From contig OZ234503.1 in assembly GCA_965153455.1 (NCBI GenBank), positions 9,429,118-9,493,117 of the forward strand: a DNA stretch of 64,000 nt, read 5' to 3'. Under the pieces are notes generated by a model. It worked only from the letters and a program-made list of their open reading frames with translations. It was not told the DNA's origin and made no database searches. Positions within the stretch are counted from its first letter, which is position 1. The number at the start of each line of letters is the position of its first letter. Source of the stretch: Sphagnum compactum. Taxonomy: Eukaryota; Bryophyta; Sphagnopsida; Sphagnales. A program made the translations under genes and the position numbers. Positions 25,461-38,501 of this stretch are shown one piece after another.

Positions 25461-25610
25461 AAACCGTGAGGTGTTGTGATTTAGAGTGGACTCGTGAGAA
25501 CTAGTCTAAGCATCTGAGCTCCACAGCAAGTCACAATTCTCTTTACCAAAAATTCATAGGTAGTATGGGAGCCTTATAATATGCATAATATGGGCATATC
25601 AGTTCACTCT

Positions 25611-27996
<2,386 letters not shown>

Positions 27997-28745
27997 ACCT
28001 GTTGATTCGAGCAACCCGTCTCTTTTTCACCTACTTCTATCTCGACGATGAAAGGAAGTCAGAACCCTCATTCCTTGCTAATTAGAAGTTTGAAATAATT
28101 TCTAATGGGTTCCTCGAAATCTTGATGTAAGTGTAAAAATAAATCTCCATCGTTTCTGAACTACATACCCATGTTTAACTCTAGTCATTGATATCTATTC
28201 TCACAAATTATTAAATAATTTTTATAAAATAATTTATTCTATGTTTTTTCCCTTCTTCCTCTTCTCAGCCAGGTAGGGCTTATTCACAAATAGAAGATTT
28301 TTTTCTCATTTTGTTTTCATTCCGTCATTGATTTAATAGTAATAAAAACATCTACTTTATTATATTTACTTCTGAAATAATAATTTCGAAATAATAAGTA
28401 AAAAAAAATAGATTGTTTGAATCATTGTTAATTTCTTCAATGAAGGAAAGAAGCATAATCATATATTTACGTATATATGGATAGATAATAGATAGAGAGA
28501 GTTTGATCTCTTTGATAAGTACTAATAAGATCTGACTAACTTTTTTGATGTAGAAAGTAAGAATTCCACTGGCTTTTGCTGCTGCAACCTTCTTAGCCAT
28601 TATTTCTTATGGCCAGTAAGGAATGGGACCTTAAATTTAAAAGATTAATGGATTCCATCGTTTCTATGGTTCCTAGCTCAAGGGTGAGGTCTTTTCTATA
28701 TGCCGGAGCTTGAGAATGTCATCGATTATTTGTATAATTTCCAAT

Positions 28746-28955
28746 TTATAGCTTTGTTTTATCTACCAAATAGAAGGTCTCACTATATGTAATGAAAGAC
28801 TTCTCCATCCAGTAACGACACATTATTTCAAGGGTTTGCTGGACAATTGACCCTATCAATCCATTTTTGCATCGATATAACTCAATTTTCTTCCTAAATT
28901 TCGTTGCATCTTTTTGTTTTTTTCGCTTAATAGATCGATGACTCACCAATACCAT
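28746..28955 (-). other. Unassigned open frame in plastid-like DNA
   Basis: A 69-codon frame, basic at its N-terminal end (HRSIKRKKQKDATKFRKK), lies where rpl20 is expected next to 5'-rps12. It does not resemble rpl20, rps18 or rpl33 as I know them. A second hydrophobic run occurs on the plus strand near 28,560-28,617. Either the plastid segment is rearranged here or these are degenerate remnants. Confidence 0.3.
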
Positions 28956-29123
28956 TGAAAATTGCTTCTTTCACCCCACATTGAGATAATTGGAATGGGA
29001 AACATAAATTTCATTTACCGTATAGGTAATTGATAGATCGAGACTCTACCATAATAAAAGAGTTCTTTCGCCATACCGATCCCTATTTATTATTTTTAAG
29101 TTTCTAATCCAAATGAGTCACAC

Positions 29124-29237
29124 ATACACCCTAGTACATAGTCCTCTACGCTGAAGACATCCCCCAAGAGCTGGAAATTTTATTTTATTTTCTACCGGTT
29201 CTTTTCGATTCCTGATTAATTGTCGAATAGTAGGCAT
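29124..29237 (-). pseudogene. rps12: Plastid rps12 5' exon
   Basis: The minus strand reads [10 protein letters not shown]...[15 protein letters not shown], 38 codons (114 bp), then GTGTGACTC, the usual start of the trans-spliced group II intron. The frame is open. This is exon 1 of ribosomal protein S12, whose remaining exons lie elsewhere in plastomes. In a nuclear insert it is non-functional. Its position beside clpP matches plastid gene order. Confidence 0.9.
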
Positions 29238-29522
29238 TTTTCATCGTATGCAAAATTTATCACTTTAAATTAATCCCAACCATAAGAAATTATTATAAAA
29301 TTTTCAATTAGACTTTGCTTTTGTACGAATCCGTTACTAATGAAAAAGTTAGATTAGTGCAATATTTCAAGAAATCTTTCTATAATTTATTTTCCCACTT
29401 CCTTTTATCCCAGGCGGGGCCCAACCAAACTAATAGTCATTTATTCCCAACTTCAATCGCTCATTTCTCGATAGGCATACATACAATATCATTTCATAGA
29501 TCCAAAATTTCTTTTTTATTCT

Positions 29523-29764
29523 TCAAGAATTTGGAGCATTTTCTATAGCTACAAGATCAACAATACCATAAACTTTTTCTTCTTTTGTTGACATAAAAAC
29601 AACTCTTTCCATATCTTTGGAAATAATCCATAGAGGTTGACCCGTTCTTTGTACATAAACTTTGGTGATGTAGTCGTGAAGTTTTAAGACTTCTTCTACT
29701 TCCATAATACATTCCCCCACTTGTCCATCATAATAAGAACTAGCAAGTTGATGAATCATTTGCC
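29523..29764 (-). pseudogene. clpP: Plastid clpP last exon
   Basis: Reads [23 protein letters not shown], then [11 protein letters not shown], then [12 protein letters not shown]: the C-terminal exon of the plastid Clp protease proteolytic subunit. It keeps the catalytic-site His (MIHQ) and is open to its stop. The preceding exon lies at 32,214-32,618; the plastid intron between them was enlarged by the Tigger element. Several substitutions (MEAEE to MEVEE, and others) fit decay after transfer. Confidence 0.92.
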
Positions 29765-30214
29765 TACTAATCTAATACCTTTTTTTCATATTTTTTACAA
29801 AAAAAGAGTTCGATGAACTGTACAAGCACTTTTTTATGCATTCAACTCCAAAACAAATAAGGGAAGAATTTAGTCAAGAGATGACGTATACGTTTTCAAT
29901 TTCGCATATCCAAGGAACCAATTTCGGATAACTGAACCACTCATATATATATACCATTTTGTTCTTTTTTACTAAATACTATAATGGTTCCATTGCTTCG
30001 GATATTTTCCTATTTAGCAATCCCAAAGTTTCTTTCAGAACTAAAGCCAAATGGGAAAACGGCTATAAATCCATTTTCTTTTTTAGAAGATCGATTATTC
30101 ATTATTTATTGAGGATCAAATAAAATGGGGAGTTTATAATGCTAGAATAAACTGGTAAAAAATGGAATAAAAAGAATTTATTATTATTTAACTACCTCGA
30201 GATAAAGAGTTTTA

Positions 30215-32108
30215 TAGTGAAACTTGCTTGGATTGAACACCCCTATATTCGGTTCAAAGTGTTCAAAGTAAGAAGGTGTTCATTCTAAAAGTGACTGTAA
30301 AAATTGGTGTTTTATTGGGTTTTCTGAAAAAACTAATCGATTGTCACAGTCTTGGACGTTTGCATTTGATGTTTTACGAGATGCTTGCACATTAGTGACA
30401 ACAGTGGAGTGACTTCATCCAGCTGCTCAGCTGCTGTAAAATCCGAAAATTTTTGAAGTGCTTTTAACGCTTCCGTGACTGTTGGCTTGGGTAGCAAAAT
30501 TTCTAGTTCTTCTTCTTCAATCTCAAGTTCCACCTGTGGCACAAACAAGATCGCTTCTTCCCAACCATCATCCAAAGTATCAAAAGCTAGAATGTCCTCA
30601 ATTACAGTTTCTTCCTCCACTTCTATACCTGCTGCTCTAGCAAGATGGAACATCTCTTCTTTCTCTTGAGTCGGTCGGTCATCTTGTTCTAGTTCTGCTG
30701 CATCTTCATTTAGACGTGCCTTTTGGAAACAGTTTTTAATGGTTGAAGTAGCGACTTGGTCCCAGCTTTGAGAGACCCAGTCAACGACGTCACCAACATT
30801 TACCTTTTTTATAGCATCAGTTAAAGCAGTCACGTCTTCATGGGATAAAAGAAATTCAAGAAGCATCTTGCGATATTTAACATTAAAGTTTCATATGATT
30901 CCAGAGTCCAAAGGTTGGGTCCCTGTTGTCGTGTTTGGTGGAAGGAAAACAAGCTTGACGTTGGAAAGCTCCATTTTTGGATGACAAGGAGCGTTGTCGA
31001 GAAGAATAAGGGCGATCTGCATTTTGGCGTTGAATTTCTAAAAATATATTCCAGAAATATTGTTCTTGTCATCCATGCTTTGGAGTTTGCCTTCTAGATG
31101 ACTCGACGAGGTAGCTGTTTGTTGAAAGCTCGTGGCATCTGCAACTTGCCAATCACCAGTGGCTTAAACTTCTCACCAGTTGCTAAACAGAGAAGAGTAA
31201 TGGTAAGTCTCTCCTTGGCCAGCTTGCCTGCTTTGCACTTTTCTCCTTGTAATAACAAGCTGCGGTTTGGCACACCTTTCCAGAGAAGTCCAGTTTCATC
31301 CACGTTCCAAATATCCCTTGTGTCATAGCCTTGAATAATGGTGGGCAAGTTCTGTTTCCAGTGGTTGACGACATTTTCGTCCATTTTAGCGCTTTCTCCA
31401 GACAGCAAACGGAATTATATATAGTGGTGCTTATGAAACGCCTCCAACTAACCATTCAATGCCCTGAAATCGTTCAAACCAATGTTGGCCGCCACTTGTA
31501 AAGCTTTGGTTTGTAAAATTGGGCCAGAAACGAGAATGTTTCGACAACAAGGGTTGGCGAACCATTCATAAACTCTTTCATCTATGACCTTGCCGTTGCC
31601 GCTAACTCGCGCACGTCTTTTCTGAGAAAGACTTGTGAATTTAGAAATAGAACTTATAATCTCACGCTTGTTCTTTTTCTAGTTGACAATCGTACCGATG
31701 AAAACAGAGTACTTTGCAATGCAAGCTCTCACAAACATCCCACTGTCCAAATCTTGCAATGCTTTGGTCTTTTTTGCTAATGTTTTTTCCGTGTACTTTC
31801 TCTTCCCACTCATGGTTCGAGTCTCTCTTCTCTTTGAACAACACTTGAATGTGTTACAACTACTGTACGACGAAATCAGAATGAACTGTGAAATGACCCC
31901 ATTGTACTCACGGAGTGACTCACGCAGGTGTTCAATGTGACGAGGACTATTTCAGTGGAGCGTTCTAGAATCTGTGTTCAATGTTCAAAGTTATGGGGTT
32001 CATTCTGAGAAGGTGTATTAATATGGCCAAAATCATCATGCGTCATGAAATGTTCAACATAAGGAGGGGTTCATTCAGAACGAGTGTTCAATCTGACAAT
32101 TTTCACTG
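30215..32108 (-). mobile_element. Tigger/pogo-family DNA transposon
   Basis: The element is 1,894 bp and is flanked by TA on both sides (30,213-30,214 and 32,109-32,110), the Tc1/mariner-pogo target. Its ends are inverted: left TAGTGAAACTTG...GATTGAACAC, right, read inward, CAGTGAAAATTG...GATTGAACAC. It carries a decayed DDE transposase on the minus strand. It sits inside the clpP intron of NUPT1 and is therefore younger than the plastid insertion. Confidence 0.9.
30333..31850 (-). pseudogene. Tigger/pogo transposase (DDE superfamily, CENP-B-like), decayed
   Basis: Pieces lie in order on the minus strand but in different frames. IWNVDETGLLWKGVPNRSL near 31,305 holds the first catalytic Asp, followed by [36 protein letters not shown] near 31,015 holds the second Asp, then [13 protein letters not shown] and QPLDSGII near 30,905 with the third acidic residue. 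The tail from 30,866 to 30,333 contains AWN-like SQSWDQVATSTIKNCFQKA. These are the hallmarks of plant and animal Tigger/jerky-type transposases. Frameshifts (31,094-31,408 against 30,333-30,866) and a stop after QPLDSGII show it is inactive. The N-terminal DNA-binding region near 31,450-31,850 is too degraded to describe. Confidence 0.88.
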
Positions 32109-32213
32109 TATCTACAATATTTATATCGAGGTTTGTATGTCATGCTACTATAACCTCTCACTCGGCACAGACATTTCTCCCTCGATCGAACAAAAAAAAA
32201 CATTGACGCAAAA

Positions 32214-32618
32214 CGTGGGGTAGCACTATATGTTTAATGATTTCTCCCCCAGTTATGATGAAAGATCTCATAGAAGCAGCCAATCCCATGCAGATTGTGT
32301 GTACATCCGGTACTACAAATCGAATAGCATCATAAATCGATATTCCGCAAATTGTGTGTACATCCGGTACTACGAATTGCATAGCATCATAAATTGATAT
32401 TTCACAAATTGTGTGTACATCCGGTACTACGAATTGCATAACATCATAAATAGATATTCCAGCTAATATTGCTCCACCAAGATAGTTAATATATAAATGT
32501 GACATGTCTTTGTTTTCATCTTCCCCATTCAGGTACATCATAATACCAATGAGTTGATTTGCAATTTCATCATCTACATGCTGACCCAGAAAGAGTAATC
32601 TTTCGCAATAGAGTCGAT
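32214..32618 (-). pseudogene. clpP: Plastid clpP middle exon with triplicated segment
   Basis: The minus strand reads [61 protein letters not shown], then MGLAASM, ending [12 protein letters not shown] at the usual intron position. The segment [18 protein letters not shown] is present three times in frame (32,291-32,461) instead of once. The catalytic Ser of ClpP lies in MGLAASM; the following residues are changed (RSF for the usual GSF). The frame is open, but exon 1 is not recognisable upstream, so this is a relic. Confidence 0.9.
32291..32461. repeat. 3 x 57-bp in-frame tandem repeat in clpP
   Basis: Units 32,291-32,347, 32,348-32,404 and 32,405-32,461 share 'attgtgtgtacatccggtac'. Each is 57 bp, 19 codons, so the frame survives. 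Units differ by a few point changes. Confidence 0.95.
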
Positions 32619-33494
32619 TGATTGGAATAGATCGATAAATCCTCTTTCTCTGGAACAATACAAGTTTCTTTAAAAGCATACGGTTCAAGCGGTTCAAACA
32701 AAAAAATTATTTCTTTTTCTTAAAAATAAAAACAAAAACTTTCATTCTTTTTATTTTTCTATTAACCCTTTTTTTCACCACCCTCAGTTCGAGTTTATCT
32801 CTTTCTACAATTTCACTAACCAAACTACTTGTTAATTACTATGGGGTTTTTTTTTTGTTATTCCCATTATAGCAATGTTTTCTTGTTTATAAATAGGTTC
32901 CTAACTAAATCTTTAGGTTTATGTTCTACTTAAGTAAAAACTATTCGATCCTCACTTGCACAGATAAGATAAGCAAAGGTATTACCTTCTTCTTATTTTC
33001 TATTCCAAAGACAAATTATTCCCAATTTTATGATATTTATTTTGACTGATATTACATTAATTATTGAGTTTATAGTTCCAATGAGGCCTGAAAACTCTAT
33101 TTGTTAAGGCGTAATGAATCAATAAAAATGAATACTTAAGTCTTCCATTTTTTTTTACGTTATAATTATAGCATATTTAATCTATATATATATAATACTT
33201 TATTTCCATCTTTTTCTCAACCCCCCCCCCCAAGGTTCTTTCGTTCCCACTATAAACTGAATGGGACCAATCTCTGCATTATTATATGAAACATATAAAT
33301 GCTAAACTATTTCTGTTTGTTTTTATTAACAAGAATAAAACTGATGCCTTGATTTCTATTTATTCCCCATCATCGAGAAAGGTAAAACTTCTCAAATAAT
33401 GAAATATTGGTTTAATCTTGATACGGTATAGTCCTCCATGAATGCGAAAAAGTTACATAATCTCTACTTCTCTTTGAGAAAGGGGTATATCTCC
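32619..33494. other. Plastid-derived clpP intron 1/spacer
   Basis: AT-rich plastid-like sequence between clpP and psbB; clpP exon 1 would be expected here but I could not identify it. A C homopolymer lies near 33,221-33,231. Confidence 0.5.
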
Positions 33495-34187
33495 ATGGGT
33501 TAACTTTGGTATTGTGTCCATGTTGTCGTATTAAATGATCCTAGCCATTTAATTGTTGTACATTTAATGGATACAGCTTTGGTTTCCGGCTGGGTTGGTT
33601 TTATGGTCCTATACGACTTAGCTGTTTTTGATCCGTCGGATCTTATTCTTGATCCAATGTGGAGACGAGGTATGTTTGTTATACATTTTATGACTCGTCT
33701 AGGAATAACAAAATCTTGGGGGGCTAGAGTATTATTGGAGAAACTAAAATTAATGTAGGTCTTTGGAGTTATGAAGGTGTGGCCGCAGTGCATATTGTAT
33801 TATCAGGTTTGCTTTTCTTAGCAACTATTTGGCATTGGGTCTTTTGGGATTTGGAGCTATTCCACGACGAACGCACAGGTAAACCTTCTTTGGATTTACC
33901 CAAAATCTTTGGAATTCATTTCTTTCTTTTGAGAGTTTTTTATTTTGGATTATGACCATCCCACATAACAGGTCTATTTGGTCCCGATATATGGGTATCA
34001 GATCCCTATGGATTGATCGGAAAAGTACAACCCATAGCTCTAACTTGGGGAGCCGAGGGTTTCGACCCTTTGTTTCGGGAGGGATAACTTCTCACCATAT
34101 TGCAGCCGGTATTTTAGGTATATTAGCAGGTTTATTCCACCCCAATGTTCGTCACCCCCAACGATTATATAAAGGATTACATATGGG

Positions 34188-36682
34188 CAGGCCTCTCTAT
34201 GTACGAAATAATCCCTATGTTTCGTTTTTCAATAAAATACGACGCGCTACAGAAATAAAATACGGAATATACGGAATTTATTCAGAAATCTCTTCTATCA
34301 TTGGCTTTCATTGCTAATTCTTCAGCAAAGAGCGAATCTGACGGCAGTGTAAGATCCCTTCAAGTGAAAAAGGAGTAATATTCGATCGGTGTAGATCCTT
34401 TTCCCATTTCAAAACTGAGAAATCGCTTTCAACGATGGCCGTGTTGGGGAAAGGAGAAGCCAAGCCCCCGCAGAACTCCATCAGCTTAGGAAACCGGTCC
34501 TTAATGGATGGGGTCTTCCAAGCGTCGCTGAAGCCTGTCTGCTCACTGTGACGAGCCAAGGCAGTTTGGAGCCTTGGCTCCTTGCTGACGGCATTCAGAA
34601 GCTTCTTGTGCTGATCCACAATCAAATCAATGGAATTCTGAGTCAAGGAAACCGATAGTCGATCGTGGAATTTCAGGACTAACTGAACGACGTCGCGTGG
34701 TTTCAACGCTAGCAGTTCGTGCGGCAAGCAAGGAGGCATGCCATTGGTACTGGCATCGTTCACTTCGTCGCGCAAAGCCTCGACTGAGCTCCACCCGTTG
34801 ATGATCGACAGAAGGATTTCGCCAACGGCATCCAGAACTTCAGTGCATTCTTCTGGCTCTAGCGCATCAAGAATTTGGCTAGCGAAGATGCCCTGATCTT
34901 GAATGAATCCCCTTAGGTCAGCGTAACTGACCTGCCTCTCCCCAATAACGACGACGTCCTACACGGCCGGTAAAGTGTCATCATCGGGAGTGAGTTCCAC
35001 GAAAGCAAAACGCTGCAAAAAATCCAGCAGTGATTGAACGGCAGCCGTTTGCTGCTGTAAAGTCACCCGCCGGCCTTGCAAGCTCTCGACGCACTCACTA
35101 ACATGCGTTGAGATCTCACTAATGACAAAAATCAAGATCTAGAAAGTAGGAGTTGGAAGCTGGTCAAAATGATCGGATGGTTCCATTTCAGCAAAGTATG
35201 TTACAATTTCCGATCGCTTCTCAACCAGAAATCGAGCAACGCGCGACATAGAAGCCCACCGAGTGGTTGAAAGGTTCGGACAGATGGCTTGCATTTCCTC
35301 AACGAGGTTCTTCTGGCGCCTTAAGAACGAAATAATGGAGGTAAGCGTCTTGTAAAAGTTACAACCTACTCGCTTGTAAACCTTTTGCATAATGATGTCT
35401 ATTTGATGCAACAGACACCACATTCGCATGAAGTTTGGCTTCACAACGTTTTGGATCCATGTCACAACTCCAGAAAGACGCCCAGTCATATTTGCTGCCC
35501 CGTCCATAGAGCAACCAATCAACTTGTCTTTCCATAAAGGACAGATAGCGACAAACAGTTTCTCAAACATCTCGAACGTGGCCAAGCCAGTGTGTTGACC
35601 AGCAAATGGGAGGGTAATCAGATGAAGGTTTTCCAGAGCAGAGTTCTGATAGTACCGAATGCGAACATCAACCCAAGAGGTTTGCTAAAGGTCGGTTGAC
35701 GCGTCAAATGCCACTGAAAACGCCCATTTGCTGCATAGAACTTATGAAATGTGTTCAATCGAAAGGGCACATGCAACTCTGGCGTAGGAAGCAACCAAGT
35801 AATCGTTGCAAGCGCCGAGCTTTGGAATGTCGCAAACCTCTTTTGCATCATGAATTGCATCTGCAGCCATGGCAAACAACATTCCACGTCCAACATAACG
35901 CGTCGCTAGCAAGAATTGCTTTGACTTGGTGATCTCTACGAGATAACTACCGTCTTCCTTCCGTTTAAAAAGAGACAATGCGTTTTCACGTGTTTGCCCT
36001 TCCATGTCGGTTGGATGCCAGAGCATGTCGCCAATCACAACATCAACGATGCTGCTGCTGACGGTCAATGTGATAGCTTTAGATCGGGGCTCGATGTAAT
36101 GGCATATAGTTTCAGCGTGCTTGATAGCGACGTCGAAATATTTCGATTTCTCCTTATGTGCAAGCCCTTGGTCTTCTTCCCATCGAGTTTTGTGATTCAG
36201 GCGAAGGTGCTGTGTGTAATTATCGGTTCAAAATGGAGGTCCTTCGAACGTCCAAGTCGTCAACGATTTTTTAGAAGAGCCTTCGCGACCAAAGCATATG
36301 CAAAATTGGCAGTGGATAGCAACAACTTCAGAAGACATCGGGTCGCGAGCTGTAATGGAAAGTCCATATTGTATGGTGTGTTTCGTCTAGAAGGGCGTCT
36401 TGCGAGCTCCAGCTTTGCAGGGACGCTTCAGAGCAGGCTCAAAGGTCTCCATCGATCGAGCAAGAATGCAGTAAATGGCAAGGGAACGTCGTTTGGTGAT
36501 CTGGAAATGCGCCACGGACTTTCAAAACTGAAATAAAGTTTCTTTTTTATACCGTTAAAAAATGGCACCCTACGAAAATGAAATACAAATTTTTTTTATA
36601 CCGTTAAAAAACGGCACCCTACGAAAATGAAATACGGAACTTACGGATTCTATTAATAGATTTCCGTATATAGAGAGGCCTG
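34188..36682 (-). mobile_element. hAT-family DNA transposon in psbB
   Basis: The element is 2,495 bp with terminal inverted repeats CAGGCCTCTCTATGTACG (left) and CAGGCCTCTCTATATACG (right, read inward). It is flanked by the 8-bp target duplication CATATGGG (34,180-34,187 and 36,683-36,690). Removing the element and one CATATGGG restores psbB continuity. An 8-bp duplication and CAG ends are diagnostic of hAT. Near the right end a 'taccgttaaaaaa.ggcaccctacgaaaatgaaatac' block occurs twice (36,550-36,640), a subterminal repeat. Its GC content is higher than that of the plastid flanks. Confidence 0.95.
34314..36300 (-). pseudogene. hAT transposase with few nonsense codons
   Basis: One minus-strand frame carries transposase-like sequence from about 36,250 to the stop at 34,314. 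Features in order: WAFSVAFDASTDL (RNase H-like start, first acidic residue), WVDVRIRYY, FAGQHTGLATFEMFEKLF, IGCSMDGAANMTGRLSGV (second Asp block), W-C-L-L-H-Q-I-D, LSTTRWASMSRV. Near the C-terminus PFPNTAIVESDFSVLKWEKD is the hAT dimerisation region. In this frame stops occur at 35,742-35,744 (TAA), 35,685-35,687, 35,139-35,141 and 34,959-34,961 (all TAG). All four could arise from Gln codons by one C-to-T change. I saw no frameshift, so the copy is fairly recent but inactive. A BED zinc finger was not identified. Confidence 0.9.
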
Positions 36683-37655
36683 CATATGGGGAATGTTGAG
36701 ACTGTTCTATCTAGTAATATTGCCGCCATATTTTTTGCTGCTTTTGTCGTTGCTAGAATTATGTGCTACGGTTCTGCAGCAACTTAAATAGAATTATTTG
36801 GTCCCACCTGCTATCAATGGGATCAGGGATTCTCCCAACATGAAATAGATCGAAAGATTCGTTCCAGTAAAGCCAAAAATCTTAATTTATTAGAGGCTTG
36901 GCCCAAAATTCCCAAAAAATTCGCTTTTTATGATTACATCGGTAATAATCCAACCAAGGGAGGATTATTTAGAGCATGCGCAATGGATAATGGAGATGGA
37001 ATAGTTGTTGGGTGGTTAAGCCATGGTGGTTTTAGAGACAAAGAAGGACACGAGCTTTTCGTACGTCGCATGCTTACTTTCTTTGAAACTATTCAGGTTG
37101 TTTTAGTAGATGAAGAAGGAATTGTTAAGACAGATGTTCCATTTAAAAGAGCAGAATCCAAATTATAGTGTTAAACAAGTAGGTGTAACTGTCAAATTTT
37201 ATGGTAGTGAACTCGATGGAGTAAGTTTTAGTGACTCGGCTATTGTGAAAAAATATGCCAAACGTGCTCAATTGGGTGAAATTTTCGAATTCGATTGCGC
37301 TATTCTAAAATCGGATGGTGTTTTCCATAGTAGTCTAAGGGGTTGGTTGACCTTTGGCCATGCCACATTTGCTCTTCTTTTCTTTCTCGAACATATATGG
37401 CATAGTGCCAGAACTTTATTTAGAGACGTTTTTGCCGGTATTGATCCCAGATCTAGATTATCAAGTCGAATTCGGAGCATTCCAAAAATTAGGGGATTCA
37501 ACTATTAAAAGACAAATAGTTTAAGATTCATGAAATTTTTCTTTCTACCTTTTCAAATAGAAAAGTGATATATGTACATTATAGAATTTTTAAATGAATA
37601 TATTTCTGGATTAGTACGAAAGCTATCTTCATACTTCTCACTTTTAATTAAATTT

Positions 37656-37762
37656 ATGGAAGCATTGGTTTATACATTTTTGTTGGTAGGTACTTCAGGA
37701 ATCATTTTTTTTGTTATTTTTTTTCCACGAAACACCTAAAATTCCAAATAAAGGAAAAAAAA
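37656..37762 (+). pseudogene. psbT: Plastid psbT, frameshifted
   Basis: Reads MEALVYTFLLVGTSGIIFFVIFF, the single membrane helix of photosystem II subunit T, then a base insertion in the T-run gives PRNT and a stop at 37,739. The normal tail (PKIPNKGKK) is visible in another frame up to about 37,762. Confidence 0.9.
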
Positions 37763-37867
37763 AATTTCCTATTTCATTTTTTTTCTTAGGTCCCTCCTTT
37801 CCTATCCCTCCCTTCAATAGGAAACTAATGGCCCTCCCTTCATTTATAGGTAAGGTCATTGATGAAT

Positions 37868-37999
37868 TTAGTTTTCGTGTTCTTCGAAAGGATCCCTAAG
37901 TTCTCTATAGGGTTGCCCAAACGCTGTATAAAGGGCATAACCGGTAAAGCTCACGAGTAAACAAGATATGGGGATAACAACTAAGGTTGAAGTATCCAT
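37868..37999 (-). pseudogene. psbN: Plastid psbN, frame intact
   Basis: The minus strand encodes an open 43-residue frame beginning [20 protein letters not shown], then [10 protein letters not shown], ending DPFEEHEN. This is PsbN, a small thylakoid protein needed for photosystem II assembly, antisense to the psbT-psbH spacer as in plastomes. Length and frame are normal. It is called a pseudogene only because it lies in nuclear DNA without nuclear expression signals. Confidence 0.92.
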
Positions 38000-38084
38000 T
38001 GCTAGGTAATCCCAAAACAGTGGTTTGTTTTTTTAACATAGTAGTACACAAAGTTAATAAATCTCAACTAATGCAATAAGTTCT

Positions 38085-38309
38085 ATGGCTACACAAATTA
38101 TTGATGATACTCCCAAAACTAAAGGAAAACAAAGTGGTATAGGGGATATTCTGAAACCGCTTAATTCAAAATATGGTAAAGTGGCTCCCGAGTGGGGAAC
38201 AATTCCTTTAATGGGTGTTGTAATAGCATTATTTGCAGTTTTTCCTGTTATTATTTTAGAACTTTATAACTCCTTTGTCTTATTAGATGGAGTTTCCATG
38301 AGTTGGTAA
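38085..38309 (+). pseudogene. psbH: Plastid psbH, frame intact
   Basis: The open 74-residue frame contains [28 protein letters not shown], a membrane segment ([21 protein letters not shown]) and VLLDG near the end: photosystem II phosphoprotein H at full length. Changes such as GWGT to EWGT and a Pro in the membrane helix suggest drift. It is a nuclear copy, with no transit peptide. Confidence 0.93.
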
Positions 38310-38501
38310 TAGATTCAAAAGATACAATAAAAAAAGGTTCAATAAAAAAGGAATATTCCTTATTTATTGAACCTATTTTTGAATATCTAAAAAAAAAAGG
38401 GAAGAGGTGCTTCCTATTGTAGATTTTATTTCCCTCTCTTCAATCGATCTTACGGTAGTCTAATCGTGTGATCAATTAATTAATTAAAGGGTTTTTGGAT
38501 T

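Larger units (their letters stand above)
33495..37524 (+). pseudogene. psbB: Plastid psbB (CP47), split by a hAT element
   Basis: Photosystem II CP47 is readable from ATG 33,495 to its TAA at 37,522-37,524, minus the hAT insertion at 34,188-36,682 plus one target copy. Recognisable blocks: [30 protein letters not shown], then [41 protein letters not shown] before the element. After it come [68 protein letters not shown]. It has a stop at codon 3, frameshifts (for example after LGITKSWGA near 33,720) and many R-to-C/H changes. It is a clear nuclear pseudogene. Confidence 0.95.

Noticed and set aside
35994-36536. 180-codon plus-strand open frame in the hAT element
   Set aside because: Antisense to the transposase frame, and no resemblance to a known protein.
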